In this document: in pieces, positions 1 to 8,518 of the stretch | Numbering within the stretch: position 1 is the first letter of the stretch | How the letters are laid out: each line of letters starts with the position of its first letter | DNA from: Sphingomicrobium flavum | Lineage (GTDB): Bacteria; Pseudomonadota; Alphaproteobacteria; Sphingomonadales; Sphingomonadaceae | DNA length: 64,000 bases | Direction: 5' to 3' | NCBI RefSeq assembly: GCF_024721605.1 | Contig: NZ_CP102630.1 | Coordinates: 1,178,001-1,242,000 of the forward strand | Notes under the pieces: generated by a model | Seen by the model: only the letters and a program-made list of their open reading frames with translations | Databases searched by the model: none | What the model was told of the DNA's origin: nothing | Translations under genes and position numbers: made by a program

Positions 1-1913
1 TCGAGGAAAGCCTCATCGGCCACCACCGCCGCAATTTCCGCGCCAAAGCCGCCGGTACGCAAATCCTCATGCACGATCAGGCAGCGATGCGTCTTGGCGA
101 CGCTTTCCAACACCATTTCCTTGTCCCACGGCAGCAGCGTGCGCAGATCAATGACATCCGCTCCTACATCTTTGGCCGCCGCCTCGCAGCGCGGCACCAT
201 GGCGCCCCAGCTGACGATGGTGATCTGGTCGCCTTCCATAGTCTTCTTGGCCTTGCCGAAGGGCAGCACATAGGAATCGCCCGGATAGGGACGGCGCGCC
301 CAGCTATCGTCCAGCATGGCGCGATGTTCAAAGAAGATGGTGGGATCGTTGGACCGTAGCGCCATGCGCAAGAGGCCCACCGCATCCTCGGCATTGCTCG
401 GCACCGCGACCTTCCAACCGGGATTGTGGACGAACTGCACTTCGTTGGTCTGGCTGTGCCAGGGATCGCCGCACTTGAAGAAGCCGCCCGGAATACGCAG
501 CACCATGGGCGCGGCAAAGCGATTATGCGTGCGCCAGCGAATGGTGCCGCAATCATTGATCTGCTCGGTCGCGGGCTCGGCATATTTGCGGAACTGGATT
601 TCGGGCACGGGCAGCAGCCCCGCCATCGCCATCCCCACAGCGCGGCCGATAATGCCTTCCTCGTTCAAGGACGTATCGAACACCCGGTCATGGCCATATT
701 TGTCCTGCAGGCCGAGCGTCACTGCATGGACACCGCCCTTGGGGCCGACATCCTCGCCAAAGACACTCATCTTCGGATTTGCGTCCAGTTCCTGGTCGAG
801 CACCTTGCGGATGGCAGTGACCATGTTGATGCGCTGGCTTTCGGGGCGCGGATCCTCATGGGTGCCATCGAGGCTCAACCCCGCCTGCCCGCCGACCTCG
901 GCATGTTCGCCTTCAAAATAGACGTTGGAGGTGACGTTGGCGGGATCGGAAATGCCGCGCGCCTCGGCCCGCTCGCGCGCTTTGTCGACCTCGCCCGCGA
1001 CCGATGCTTCGATCATGTCCCAGTCGAGATTATTGTTGAGTGCCTTCAGCTTGGGCAGCGGATCGCGCGCCCATTCGGCAGCGATCTCTTCCTTACTCTT
1101 GTAGGTCTGCGTGTCCTGCGCCGAATGACCTTCCAGCCGCGGCACGGTGAGGCGCAGCAGCGCAGGCCCATTGCGGCCGCGCACATGCGCGATCGCCTTG
1201 CCGATCAGGTCCGCCGCCTCTTCGGGCTCGGTCCCGTCACCGTTGAAGATTTCGAGATTCTTGAAGCTTGCCAGATTGGCGGCAATGTCCTGCCCCGGCG
1301 TCTGGTAGGTGGAGGGCACGGAGATGCCATAGCCATTATCTTCAACGTAAAAGAGCAAGGGCAGTTCCTGCGTCGTGGCAATGGTCAGCGCCGACCAGAA
1401 ACCGCCGGTCGAGCAGCTGGCATCGCCGCCCAGCACCACGGCAATCGCACCATCATCCTCTTCGCCCAGCACGCGGGCCTTGTAGGTGATCGACTGCGCC
1501 CAGCCGGCTGCCGGCGTATATTGCGCCCCCACCCCGCCGCACATGGGCAAGGCGTGGCAGCCGCCGGGATTGGGATAGTTGAAAACGACGCCGATATCGC
1601 GGCCATCCGAATAGCCGCCTTCGCGCCCCATTCCGCTGCCCAGCGCGTCAGCAAGATCGACGCCCAGCGCCAGCAGCATCGGGCGTGAGCGATAATAGCC
1701 GCAAGCCGCATCGCCGTCGCGCAAATGCAGGCCCAGAATGACCTGCGCCATATCATGCCCGCGCGCGGAGAATTGGTAGAGCACCTTCTTGGCGGGAACG
1801 AGTTCCTCTTCCTCCAGTCGATCCATCTCGCGGCTGGTCAGCACCAGACGCGCAACATCTTCCCAGCTAAAGGCGGGGTCCTTCGCTTGCGGCTTTTCAA
1901 GGACGCTAGCCAT
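1..1913 (-). CDS. Fused alpha/beta 2-oxoacid dehydrogenase E1 (3' end outside window)
   Basis: Thiamine-diphosphate-dependent E1 of a branched-chain-type 2-oxoacid dehydrogenase complex, which decarboxylates a 2-oxoacid and passes the acyl group to a lipoyl E2. Alpha and beta chains are one polypeptide. The alpha part (about residues 1-350) has a ThDP-binding segment with GGDAS near 161 and EDNGYG near 189, a variant of the usual GDG...NN motif. The beta part starts near 358 (INMVTAIRKV) and contains FGEDVG and a WHSQTNE segment near 483. About 637 residues are visible, and the frame runs off the left edge, probably missing some tens of residues. The start ATG at 1913 overlaps the end of the upstream aminotransferase by 8 nt, implying translational coupling. 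The substrate is not proven; phenylpyruvate or branched-chain 2-oxoacids are candidates from context. Confidence 0.9.
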   Translation of the reverse strand, partial: MASVLEKPQAKDPAFSWEDVARLVLTSREMDRLEEEELVPAKKVLYQFSARGHDMAQVILGLHLRDGDAACGYYRSRPMLLALGVDLADALGSGMGREGGYSDGRDIGVVFNYPNPGGCHALPMCGGVGAQYTPAAGWAQSITYKARVLGEEDDGAIAVVLGGDASCSTGGFWSALTIATTQELPLLFYVEDNGYGISVPSTYQTPGQDIAANLASFKNLEIFNGDGTEPEEAADLIGKAIAHVRGRNGPALLRLTVPRLEGHSAQDTQTYKSKEEIAAEWARDPLPKLKALNNNLDWDMIEASVAGEVDKARERAEARGISDPANVTSNVYFEGEHAEVGGQAGLSLDGTHEDPRPESQRINMVTAIRKVLDQELDANPKMSVFGEDVGPKGGVHAVTLGLQDKYGHDRVFDTSLNEEGIIGRAVGMAMAGLLPVPEIQFRKYAEPATEQINDCGTIRWRTHNRFAAPMVLRIPGGFFKCGDPWHSQTNEVQFVHNPGWKVAVPSNAEDAVGLLRMALRSNDPTIFFEHRAMLDDSWARRPYPGDSYVLPFGKAKKTMEGDQITIVSWGAMVPRCEAAAKDVGADVIDLRTLLPWDKEMVLESVAKTHRCLIVHEDLRTGGFGAEIAAVVADEAFL

Positions 1914-3096
1914 CCATCACCGCCTTGATCGCGCCGGTGAAGCTGTCGACCTGGTCATCGCTCATCCCGCACACGTTGAAGCGGCCATTGCCCGCGACAT
2001 AGATGGCATATTCATCGCGAAGCTGGTCGACCATGACAGGCGTGATGGGCAGGATGGAGAACATGCCCTTCTGCTCGCCAATGTAGGCAAGGCGCTCGTC
2101 GCTGGCGGCGATGCGCTGGCGAAGGCTGGCGATGCGACCGCGCATCTCGTCAAGCTCGGCGCGCCACATGGCGGTGAGCTCGTCATCGCTGAGCACGATC
2201 CGTACGAGTGCGGCGCCATGATCGGGTGGCATCGACCACATTTCGCGCGCGATCTGCTGCACATGCTTCATGACAAGCTCCGCCGCGTCAGCCGACGCCG
2301 CTTTGACGAACAGGCAGCCGACACGGTCGCGATAGACACCGAAATTCTTGTCGCAGCTCTGCGCCACGATCACTTCGGGGCAGGCGTCCATGATGATGCG
2401 CAGGCCCTCGGCATCCTCGTCCAGCCCGTCGCCCAGGCCTTGATAGGCAATATCCACGACCGGGGTGATAGCGCGATCGACCAGGATGGCCGCGACTTCG
2501 CGCCACTGGTTGGCGGTAAGGTTTGCGCCCGTCGGGTTGTGGCAGCAGCCGTGAAGCAAGGCGACGTCGCCTTCGCGCGCGGTCTTCAATGCGGCAACCA
2601 TATCGTCCCAGCACAGGCGCGTCTCGGCCTTGTCATAATAGCAATATTCGATGATCTCGAGGTCCGCGCCCTGGATCAGCGGCAGATGGTTCGACCAGGT
2701 CGGTGTGCCAACCAACACCCGCGCCGAAGGCCGCGCCGCTTCGACCAGTTTGAACGCCAGCGTCAGGGCACCGCAACCGCCGGGCGTCTGCAGTCCGATG
2801 ACATTGTCGCCCGGATCAGCGCCGAAAAGAATGGGCTTCAACAGCTCCGCGTAGAGCTTGTCGCCGCGCATGCCGAGATAGGACTTGCTGGTCTGCTCCT
2901 CATGCAGGCGCTGTTCGGCGATCTTCACCGCCTTCATCACAGGGGTCACGCCCTCGCTGGTTTTATAGACGCCTACACCGGCATCGATCTTGCCTTGCCG
3001 GTCATCGGCCTGGGCCTTGGCGATCAATTGCAGCAGTGCATCGGGTTCGATCGGCTTCAAGCCATCGAGCAACAGGGCCTTGGTATCGGTCAGCAT
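1906..3096 (-). CDS. Aromatic amino acid / aspartate aminotransferase (class I)
   Basis: PLP-dependent aminotransferase of the aspartate/tyrosine family, 396 residues, normal length. HNPTG lies near 186-190, the PLP-contacting Asp is in VVDIAYQG near 215, and the Schiff-base lysine is in SCDKNFG near 250, followed by the YRDRVG segment typical of this family. Start ATG 3096 (MLTDTK) was chosen because homology begins there; the open frame continues upstream through shadow sequence. It sits downstream of paaABCE on the same strand and overlaps the E1 gene by 8 nt. Context suggests that it converts phenylalanine or another aromatic amino acid to its 2-oxoacid. Substrate preference between Asp, Phe and Tyr cannot be read from the sequence alone. 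Confidence 0.93.
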   Translation of the reverse strand: MLTDTKALLLDGLKPIEPDALLQLIAKAQADDRQGKIDAGVGVYKTSEGVTPVMKAVKIAEQRLHEEQTSKSYLGMRGDKLYAELLKPILFGADPGDNVIGLQTPGGCGALTLAFKLVEAARPSARVLVGTPTWSNHLPLIQGADLEIIEYCYYDKAETRLCWDDMVAALKTAREGDVALLHGCCHNPTGANLTANQWREVAAILVDRAITPVVDIAYQGLGDGLDEDAEGLRIIMDACPEVIVAQSCDKNFGVYRDRVGCLFVKAASADAAELVMKHVQQIAREMWSMPPDHGAALVRIVLSDDELTAMWRAELDEMRGRIASLRQRIAASDERLAYIGEQKGMFSILPITPVMVDQLRDEYAIYVAGNGRFNVCGMSDDQVDSFTGAIKAVMDG

Positions 3097-3149
3097 GGGG
3101 CGTGGGCTAGCCGAAAATGCGGCAAAGCGCAAAGGGGCTTGCGCATGCT

Positions 3150-4226
3150 TTAGCTGTCGTAATCCACCTTCACGCCGTCCCCTTTCGGGACCGACTGGCA
3201 GGTCAGCACATAGCCTGCTGCAATTTCCTCGTCGGTCAGGCCGTAGCGGGCGCCCATTTCGACCTCGCCCTCGGTCACGCGAGCGCGGCAGGTGGCGCAC
3301 ACGCCCGCCTTGCAGGCGAAGGGTGCGGGCAGCCCTGCATCACGGGCGCTGTCGAGGATATTGTCGCCGTTGAATTCGACCTTGCGCGCGCGGCCATCCA
3401 GCGTGACCCACATCGATGTACCCGATGCCTGTTCCTTGGCCTGCTGCAATTGCGCGGCTTTGGCAGCCGAGGGGCGGCCCGCGGTGAAGCGTTCGATCTT
3501 GATCTTCTGCTGGTCGACGCCCGCCGCCTGCAACGCTGCTTCCGCCGCGTCCATCATCGGGCCGGGGCCGCAGATGAAAAAGGCTTCGATCGCCTTGGGA
3601 TCGCGCAACAGATCCTCGATCACTGCATCGCAAGTCTCGCGGTCGAGCATGCCGTTGAACAACTCCACATCGCCAGCTTCGTCGGACAGGAAATGGAATA
3701 GCTCGAACCGGCCCATATAGCGGTCCTTGAGGTCGCTCAGGCCATCGAGGAAGATGACGCTCGAACTGTCACGATTGCCATAGAACAGCGTGAAGCGCGC
3801 CTTGGGCTCGACCGACAAGGCGGTGCGAATGAGGCTCATGATCGGGGTGATGCCCGATCCGCCGGCAAAGGCGACATAGTGGCGCGGCGGCGCGTCGGGC
3901 GAAAAATCATAGGTGAAGCTGCCATGGGGCGGCAGCACCTCGACCATGTCGCCGGCTTTGAGATGATCGCCGACCCAATTGGAAAAGACCCCGCCCGCAA
4001 TGCGCTTGACGGTGACTTTCAGCTCACTCTCATGCGGCGCGACGCACAGCGAATAGTTGCGGCGCACATCTTCGCCGCCAATGTCGGCCTTTAGCGTCAG
4101 ATGCTGCCCCGCCCTGAAGCGGAACAGATCGGCCAGGTCGCCCGGCACGTCGAAGCGCAGCGAATTGGCATCCTCGGTTTCGGCAATGATGTCCGCGACC
4201 CTCAGCGCGTGGAAATGATCGCTCAT
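3150..4226 (-). CDS. paaE: Phenylacetyl-CoA epoxidase reductase subunit PaaE
   Basis: Reductase of the multicomponent phenylacetyl-CoA 1,2-epoxidase; it moves electrons from NAD(P)H through FAD and a [2Fe-2S] cluster to the PaaA diiron site. It has 358 residues: a FAD-binding part with RNYSL at 56-60, an NAD-binding part with GGSGITP at 122-128, CGPGPMM near 219-225, and a C-terminal plant-type ferredoxin domain with Cys305, Cys310, Cys313 and Cys343. The start ATG 4226 (MSDHFH) lies 1 nt beyond the paaC stop; an upstream start at 4241 would overlap paaC and lacks family similarity. It follows paaC directly, where paaD would normally sit. Confidence 0.96.
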   Translation of the reverse strand: MSDHFHALRVADIIAETEDANSLRFDVPGDLADLFRFRAGQHLTLKADIGGEDVRRNYSLCVAPHESELKVTVKRIAGGVFSNWVGDHLKAGDMVEVLPPHGSFTYDFSPDAPPRHYVAFAGGSGITPIMSLIRTALSVEPKARFTLFYGNRDSSSVIFLDGLSDLKDRYMGRFELFHFLSDEAGDVELFNGMLDRETCDAVIEDLLRDPKAIEAFFICGPGPMMDAAEAALQAAGVDQQKIKIERFTAGRPSAAKAAQLQQAKEQASGTSMWVTLDGRARKVEFNGDNILDSARDAGLPAPFACKAGVCATCRARVTEGEVEMGARYGLTDEEIAAGYVLTCQSVPKGDGVKVDYDS

Positions 4227-4227
4227 C

Positions 4228-5076
4228 CTACCACTCTGCATCCGGATAGGTTCGCGGCAGGAACTGCATCACCGCCAGCAAATGGCCCAGATGCTCGCTA
4301 TGATGGCCGCGCCGCCCGCCAAGGATGGCACGCTGGTCAGCGGGCACATCGAGCTTGGCCTTGCCCAGCACCTCGGCCAGCGCGGCGCGATAATCGGCCT
4401 CGAAGGCGCGCGGGTCGACCGCGATACCCTGTTCGATCAGCTTTTCGCGTTCGGCCGTCACGTCGAACAATTCGGGGATGAAGCGCCAATTCCAGTCGAG
4501 CCCGTCGACCATGCGGCGGGTGCTCTCTTCGGTGCCATCGCCAAGCCGCACCACCCAGTCGGCGGCAAGCTCGCGATGATAGGCCACTTCCTTGACGCTC
4601 TTGGCGGCGATTCCGGCAATCTGCTCGTCGGTGGAGGCGGTCAGGCGCTCGAGCAACATGTGCTGCCAGGTCGCGAAGATAAATTGCCGCGCCATGGTCT
4701 GCGCGAAATCGCCATTCGGCTGTTCGACCAACAGGCAATTCTTGAAATCGAGCACATCGCGGTGGAAGGCCAAGCCATCGGCATCCTTGCCCTCGATACA
4801 CTCGGCCGCAGCGCCCAGCCAATTGGTCGCCTGCCCGATCAGGTCCAGCCCCATATTGGCCAGGCTCAAATCCACTTCGACGGTGGGCGCATGGCCGCAC
4901 CATTCGCCCAGCCGCTGCCCCAGGATCAGCGCATCGTCGCCCAGTTCGAGCAAATAATCGATCGTCTCGGGCAGGCGGTCGCGGGTGACGGGCGCATCGA
5001 AGCTGCCCGCGGCCTCGCCATCCTTGGCCTTGGCGGTTTGTTCGGCGGCGGGGGAAATGGTCGGCGGGGAGCTCAT
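4228..5076 (-). CDS. paaC: Phenylacetyl-CoA epoxidase structural subunit PaaC
   Basis: Non-catalytic ferritin-like partner of PaaA in the phenylacetyl-CoA epoxidase core. It has 282 residues, slightly longer than usual because of a roughly 30-residue low-complexity N-terminus. After that it matches the family from DYLLELGDDALILGQRLGEW through the LDLIGQATNWLG and YHRELAADWVVRLGDGT segments to the MQFLPR terminus. The start ATG overlaps the paaB stop (ATGA type), so the two are probably translationally coupled. Fourth cistron region of paaABCE. Confidence 0.96.
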   Translation of the reverse strand: MSSPPTISPAAEQTAKAKDGEAAGSFDAPVTRDRLPETIDYLLELGDDALILGQRLGEWCGHAPTVEVDLSLANMGLDLIGQATNWLGAAAECIEGKDADGLAFHRDVLDFKNCLLVEQPNGDFAQTMARQFIFATWQHMLLERLTASTDEQIAGIAAKSVKEVAYHRELAADWVVRLGDGTEESTRRMVDGLDWNWRFIPELFDVTAEREKLIEQGIAVDPRAFEADYRAALAEVLGKAKLDVPADQRAILGGRRGHHSEHLGHLLAVMQFLPRTYPDAEW

Positions 5077-5363
5077 CAGATGTGCTTCACCTCGTCAGGA
5101 ATGTCGTAGAAAGTCGGGTGGCGGTAGATCTTGTCCTTGGCCGGTTCGAAAATCTGGCCGCTCTCATCAGGGTCGCTGGCGACGATGTCATCCGACTTCA
5201 CCACCCACAGGCTGACCCCTTCCATGCGGCGCGTATAGGTGTCGCGGGCATGGTGGAGTGCCATTTCCTCATCGGGAGCATGAATGGAGCCGGCATGGCG
5301 ATGGGCAAGACCGCCCTTGGCGCGCACAAAAACTTCCCAAAGGGGCCAGTCGTGGCCGGACAT
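5076..5363 (-). CDS. paaB: Phenylacetyl-CoA epoxidase subunit PaaB
   Basis: Small subunit of the phenylacetyl-CoA epoxidase, 95 residues, the normal size. It begins WPLWEVFVRAKGGLAHRHAG and contains the conserved EEMALHHARDTYTRR and LWVVKSDDI segments. PaaB is thought to bridge PaaAC units or assist electron transfer from PaaE. It overlaps paaC by one base. A 94-bp gap carrying an inverted-repeat element separates it from paaA, so PaaB could be made in a different ratio from PaaA if the hairpin affects transcript processing. Confidence 0.96.
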   Translation of the reverse strand: MSGHDWPLWEVFVRAKGGLAHRHAGSIHAPDEEMALHHARDTYTRRMEGVSLWVVKSDDIVASDPDESGQIFEPAKDKIYRHPTFYDIPDEVKHI

Positions 5364-5381
5364 GCGTGTCTCCCAAAAATG

Positions 5382-5451
5382 CCGCTCACCCTGAGCCTGT
5401 CGAAGGGTCTTTAGGGACGGGCGGAGGCTTCGACAAGCTCAGCCTGAGCGG
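5382..5451. repeat. Inverted-repeat element between paaA and paaB
   Basis: Two 24-nt arms, 5382-5405 and 5428-5451, are reverse complements at 21 of 24 positions around a 22-nt centre. The core CCTGTCGAAG / CTTCGACAAG pair is the dispersed palindromic repeat frequently seen in sphingomonad genomes (from general knowledge of the group; no search was run). It would form a stable RNA hairpin inside the paa transcript. Confidence 0.8.
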
Positions 5452-5457
5452 TTTGAA

Positions 5458-6450
5458 TTACGCCGCAGCTGCTGCCTTCTTCTTGGCTTCATGCGCATCG
5501 GCGGCCTCGCGCACCCAGGCATTCTTCTCCCAGGCATCGCGGCGCGCTTTCATGCGCTCCTTGGCGACCGGGCCTTCACCGCGCACGACGGCGTAAAATT
5601 CTTCCCAGTCGATTTCGCCGAAATCATAGCCGCCCTTGTCCTCGTTCCACACAAGGTCGGGATCAGGGACGGTGAGGCCGAGATATTCCGCCTGCGGCAC
5701 GGTGATATCGACGAATTTCTGCCGCAGCTCGTCATTGGTCTCGCGCTTGATGCGCCAGCGCATGCTGCGCTCGGTATTGGGCGAATTGTCATCGGGCGGG
5801 CCGAACATCATCAGGCTCGGCCACCACCAGCGATTGAGCGCGTCCTGCGCCATGCGCTTCTGGTCTTCGGTGCCATTGGCCAGCACGATCATCGCTTCAT
5901 AACCCTGGCGCTGGTGGAAGCTTTCTTCCTTGCAGACGCGGATCATGGCGCGGGCATAGGGCCCATAGCTGGTGCGCTGCAGCGGCACCTGGTTCATGAT
6001 CGCCGCGCCATCGACCAGCCAGCCGATCGCAGCGATATCCGCCCAGGTCAGCGTGGGATAGTTGAAGATGGTCGAATATTTGGCTTTGCCCGAATGCAAT
6101 GCCTCGACCATTTCCTCGCGCGCGGTGCCGAGCGTCTCGGCGGCGCAATAGAGGTAGAGGCCGTGCCCCGCTTCGTCCTGCACCTTGGCAAGCAGGATCG
6201 CCTTGCGGCGCAACGAGGGCGCGCGGCTTATCCAGTTTCCTTCGGGCAGCATGCCGACAATCTCGCTATGCGCATGCTGAGAAATCTGCCGCACCAGCGT
6301 CTTGCGATACGCCTCGGGCATCCAGTCCTTGGGCTCGATGAACTCGTCGGCGGCCACGCGGGCCTCGAAGGCCTCGACCAGCGCGGGATCCTCCGCCCCG
6401 TCGATCGGCATGATATTGGGCTTCTGCTTGTCGAGTTCGGTCGTATACAT
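5458..6450 (-). CDS. paaA: Phenylacetyl-CoA epoxidase catalytic subunit PaaA
   Basis: Diiron oxygenase subunit that epoxidises the ring of phenylacetyl-CoA. It has 330 residues. Diiron-site motifs are visible: a carboxylate in the AHSEIVG segment near 63, DEAGHG at 92-97 and [10 protein letters not shown] near 174-183. The start ATG 6450 (MYTTEL) was taken because similarity begins there; 12 further upstream codons are open but look unrelated. The C-terminus ends in an Ala/Lys-rich tail. First gene of the leftward paaABCE-aminotransferase-E1 series, 73 bp from a divergent gene, so the promoter should lie in 6451-6523. Confidence 0.97.
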   Translation of the reverse strand: MYTTELDKQKPNIMPIDGAEDPALVEAFEARVAADEFIEPKDWMPEAYRKTLVRQISQHAHSEIVGMLPEGNWISRAPSLRRKAILLAKVQDEAGHGLYLYCAAETLGTAREEMVEALHSGKAKYSTIFNYPTLTWADIAAIGWLVDGAAIMNQVPLQRTSYGPYARAMIRVCKEESFHQRQGYEAMIVLANGTEDQKRMAQDALNRWWWPSLMMFGPPDDNSPNTERSMRWRIKRETNDELRQKFVDITVPQAEYLGLTVPDPDLVWNEDKGGYDFGEIDWEEFYAVVRGEGPVAKERMKARRDAWEKNAWVREAADAHEAKKKAAAAA

Positions 6451-6523
6451 GCCAAGTGAAATAGAGAGTTTCGAGGCGATTTTCAATCGGCACGAAGGTC
6501 CGTGTGAGGCGTATGGGGGACGA

Positions 6524-7675
6524 ATGGATCAGGCAGCCAAGTTTCGTGGGCCGGTGCTCAGGTGGAAAGAGTATGGAAGCCCGGCGGTGCTGTGCGAAGG
6601 CGAAATGCGCGTCACCGGCGACGGACCCGAGTATGACGCGCTCGGCCCGCTCCCGACCGGCCCCGTGTGGTGCGAGATCGCGCCCGACGCGCGGAACATG
6701 GTTTTCTTTCTCGAACCCCACGAGCCGCCCGACGATTTCGGGTTCGTCCGCGAGGGCAAGCTTATGCTGGTCTTCTACCTTCCCGATAGCCTCGGCAACT
6801 GGCGCGACGCGATGGCAAGGCTTGGCCACGAAGGCGGCGCGGTCGAGGTGATCGGCGGCTTTCGCGCGCTCGACCAGGTGCGCCTCGGCTCCGGATGGGG
6901 ACTGCCGGACCGACACCTGATGGCGCTGGGCGAGAGCGTCCGCTGCGAATTGTCAAAGGCGGCGACGGGCACGCGCGTTCAGGCAAGCTCGGTCCTCAAC
7001 CCGCGCCGCGGCGGCCCCCAGCCGCTGCCCGAGGAAATCCGCGTCGAACTCGACGTCATCGTCCCTCCGCCTTACGGCCACCACAATTTCATCCAAGAGC
7101 ACGAGCCCAAATCGGTCCTTCCCACCGACATCGACTGGCGTCACCAACGGCTCCATGCGGCCATGCCGGGCCGGGTCGACTGGGGACAGGAAGCGCAGCG
7201 CACCGGCCCGCTGGTGTCCTTCGGCGAGCATCGCGAGACGCTGGATGCCCCAAAGCAATTTCGCGTCAAACCCGCCATGCACCCCATGACCAGCCATCTG
7301 GGCGGTTACACGGCCAGGAACGAGACCGACGGCCCCGAACTCGTGCTGCCACTCAACTGGAAGACGATCGCCGCCTTGCTCGAGAAAACACCGTACGCCC
7401 GCCTCGCGATGGCCGGCGACGGCATCGGTCATCTCGACGGACAGAGCGGGCGCAGCGTCTACGAATGCGGCGGCTATCGGCGGCAGCAGATCGAGCGGGT
7501 CGAGATGACCCTCGACTGGGACGGCGAGTGGCTGCGCTTACGCGCTGACGGACTGCTGGCTCCCGGAGGCAACGATCTCGGCCCCGAGTTAAGGGTCGAA
7601 CTCGACATCCACGCGCACTGGCTCGCCGCCCACGGGCGCGTGCCCCGAGCCAAACCGACGGGAGACGCGACATGA
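6524..7675 (+). CDS. Hypothetical protein, unknown family
   Basis: A 383-residue soluble protein that I do not recognise; no signal peptide or membrane segment is visible. It is rich in Gly, Pro, His and charged residues with beta-prone stretches. Two similar segments, [15 protein letters not shown] near 193-207 and [15 protein letters not shown] about 175 residues later, suggest an internal duplication. Start ATG 6524 (MDQAAKF) was chosen because coding character begins there, although the frame is open much further upstream inside paaA. Its stop overlaps the start of a small zinc-ribbon gene (ATGA), so the two are one unit. It is divergent from paaA, but a link to phenylacetate metabolism is unproven. 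Confidence 0.75.
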   Translation: MDQAAKFRGPVLRWKEYGSPAVLCEGEMRVTGDGPEYDALGPLPTGPVWCEIAPDARNMVFFLEPHEPPDDFGFVREGKLMLVFYLPDSLGNWRDAMARLGHEGGAVEVIGGFRALDQVRLGSGWGLPDRHLMALGESVRCELSKAATGTRVQASSVLNPRRGGPQPLPEEIRVELDVIVPPPYGHHNFIQEHEPKSVLPTDIDWRHQRLHAAMPGRVDWGQEAQRTGPLVSFGEHRETLDAPKQFRVKPAMHPMTSHLGGYTARNETDGPELVLPLNWKTIAALLEKTPYARLAMAGDGIGHLDGQSGRSVYECGGYRRQQIERVEMTLDWDGEWLRLRADGLLAPGGNDLGPELRVELDIHAHWLAAHGRVPRAKPTGDAT

Positions 7676-7884
7676 TGCGCGATTGCCCCAAATGCGCCTC
7701 GAGCCAGATCGAGGAAGGCTACCAGCTCGACAAGGGCTATGGTGAAACCCATGTCGCGGGCTGGATCCGCGGGATGCCCGACAAAAAATGGTACGGCTAC
7801 AAGGTCGCCAAGGCCGACCGGCTGCCGATCACCCAATATCGCTGCAAGCGCTGCGGCTATCTGGAAAGCTATGCCAAGGGCTGA
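7672..7884 (+). CDS. Small zinc-ribbon protein
   Basis: A 70-residue protein with two CxxC pairs, CPKC at residues 5-8 and CKRC near 58-61, the arrangement of a treble-clef or zinc-ribbon fold closed across the whole chain. The middle holds a Trp/Tyr-rich stretch (WIRGMPDKKWYGYK). The start ATG overlaps the upstream stop by 4 nt, so it is co-translated with the unknown 383-residue protein and may be its partner. No catalytic motif is seen. Similar tiny ribbon proteins are often annotated as hypothetical. Confidence 0.8.
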   Translation: MMRDCPKCASSQIEEGYQLDKGYGETHVAGWIRGMPDKKWYGYKVAKADRLPITQYRCKRCGYLESYAKG

Positions 7885-7887
7885 GCG

Positions 7888-8415
7888 CTACTGATATTCG
7901 GCGATCACCTCTATCGTGCCTTCATAGGCTCCCGACGCGCCATCGGTCAGGACGATGCTTCCGCCAATCGCGAAGTCCGTGCCCTTATTGCCGCTATTGG
8001 GCAGGTTGATGATGCTGGGCGCCGTCGCCGTGAAGGCCAGCGTCGTGCCATCGGCGGCATTGGTCAGGTCGCCGACGTTGACATTGATCGTCACTGCGGC
8101 GCGGTTTGAACCCTTCACATTGTAGGTCGCCGGCTGGGCAAGACCGCTGCAGATCAGCGGCGCGGGGCAACCCAGTACCCCTGCCTGAGAGATGCTGACC
8201 GTCACATCGCCCGCCAATGCCGGCGCAGCAATGACGCCGAAGTCCAGATCCTGCACCTTGGTAAGCACCAGCGGCTTTAACACGGTCACCTTCACCTTGG
8301 CGCCCTGGCTCTTGGGCTGCGCGAACGCCGCCTGCGGCAACAAGGCGCACATCATGATCGCCGCCAGGAGGACGCGGACGCTGGGCAGCAATTGGAGGCT
8401 GATCCCGTTCATCAT
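7888..8415 (-). CDS. Secreted DUF4402-type protein
   Basis: A 175-residue exported protein. The N-terminus has a signal peptide (hydrophobic VLLAAIMMCALLPQAAFA, cleavage near residue 32). The mature part begins with alternating beta-strand sequence, LVLTKVQDLDFGVIAAP, followed by Gly/Ala/Thr-rich strands and two cysteines near 83 and 89 (CPAPLIC). This is the pattern of DUF4402 proteins, which resemble pilin or surface adhesin subunits and are common in sphingomonads. The role is unknown. Start ATG 8415 or 8412 are both possible. It converges with the zinc-ribbon gene with a 3-nt gap. Confidence 0.75.
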   Translation of the reverse strand: MMNGISLQLLPSVRVLLAAIMMCALLPQAAFAQPKSQGAKVKVTVLKPLVLTKVQDLDFGVIAAPALAGDVTVSISQAGVLGCPAPLICSGLAQPATYNVKGSNRAAVTINVNVGDLTNAADGTTLAFTATAPSIINLPNSGNKGTDFAIGGSIVLTDGASGAYEGTIEVIAEYQ

Positions 8416-8518
8416 GGATCATCTTTAGGTCCACTATGGTAAAAACGGGGTTAACCATGGAGGCTTGATTGGGCTGACCAGCCTTTCTAGGCCGGGTCGA
8501 TTGATGAGGAGCCTTTGC

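Noticed and set aside
426-1688. 420-codon plus-strand frame opposite the E1 gene
   Set aside because: The minus strand reads as one continuous E1 alpha/beta protein through this region.
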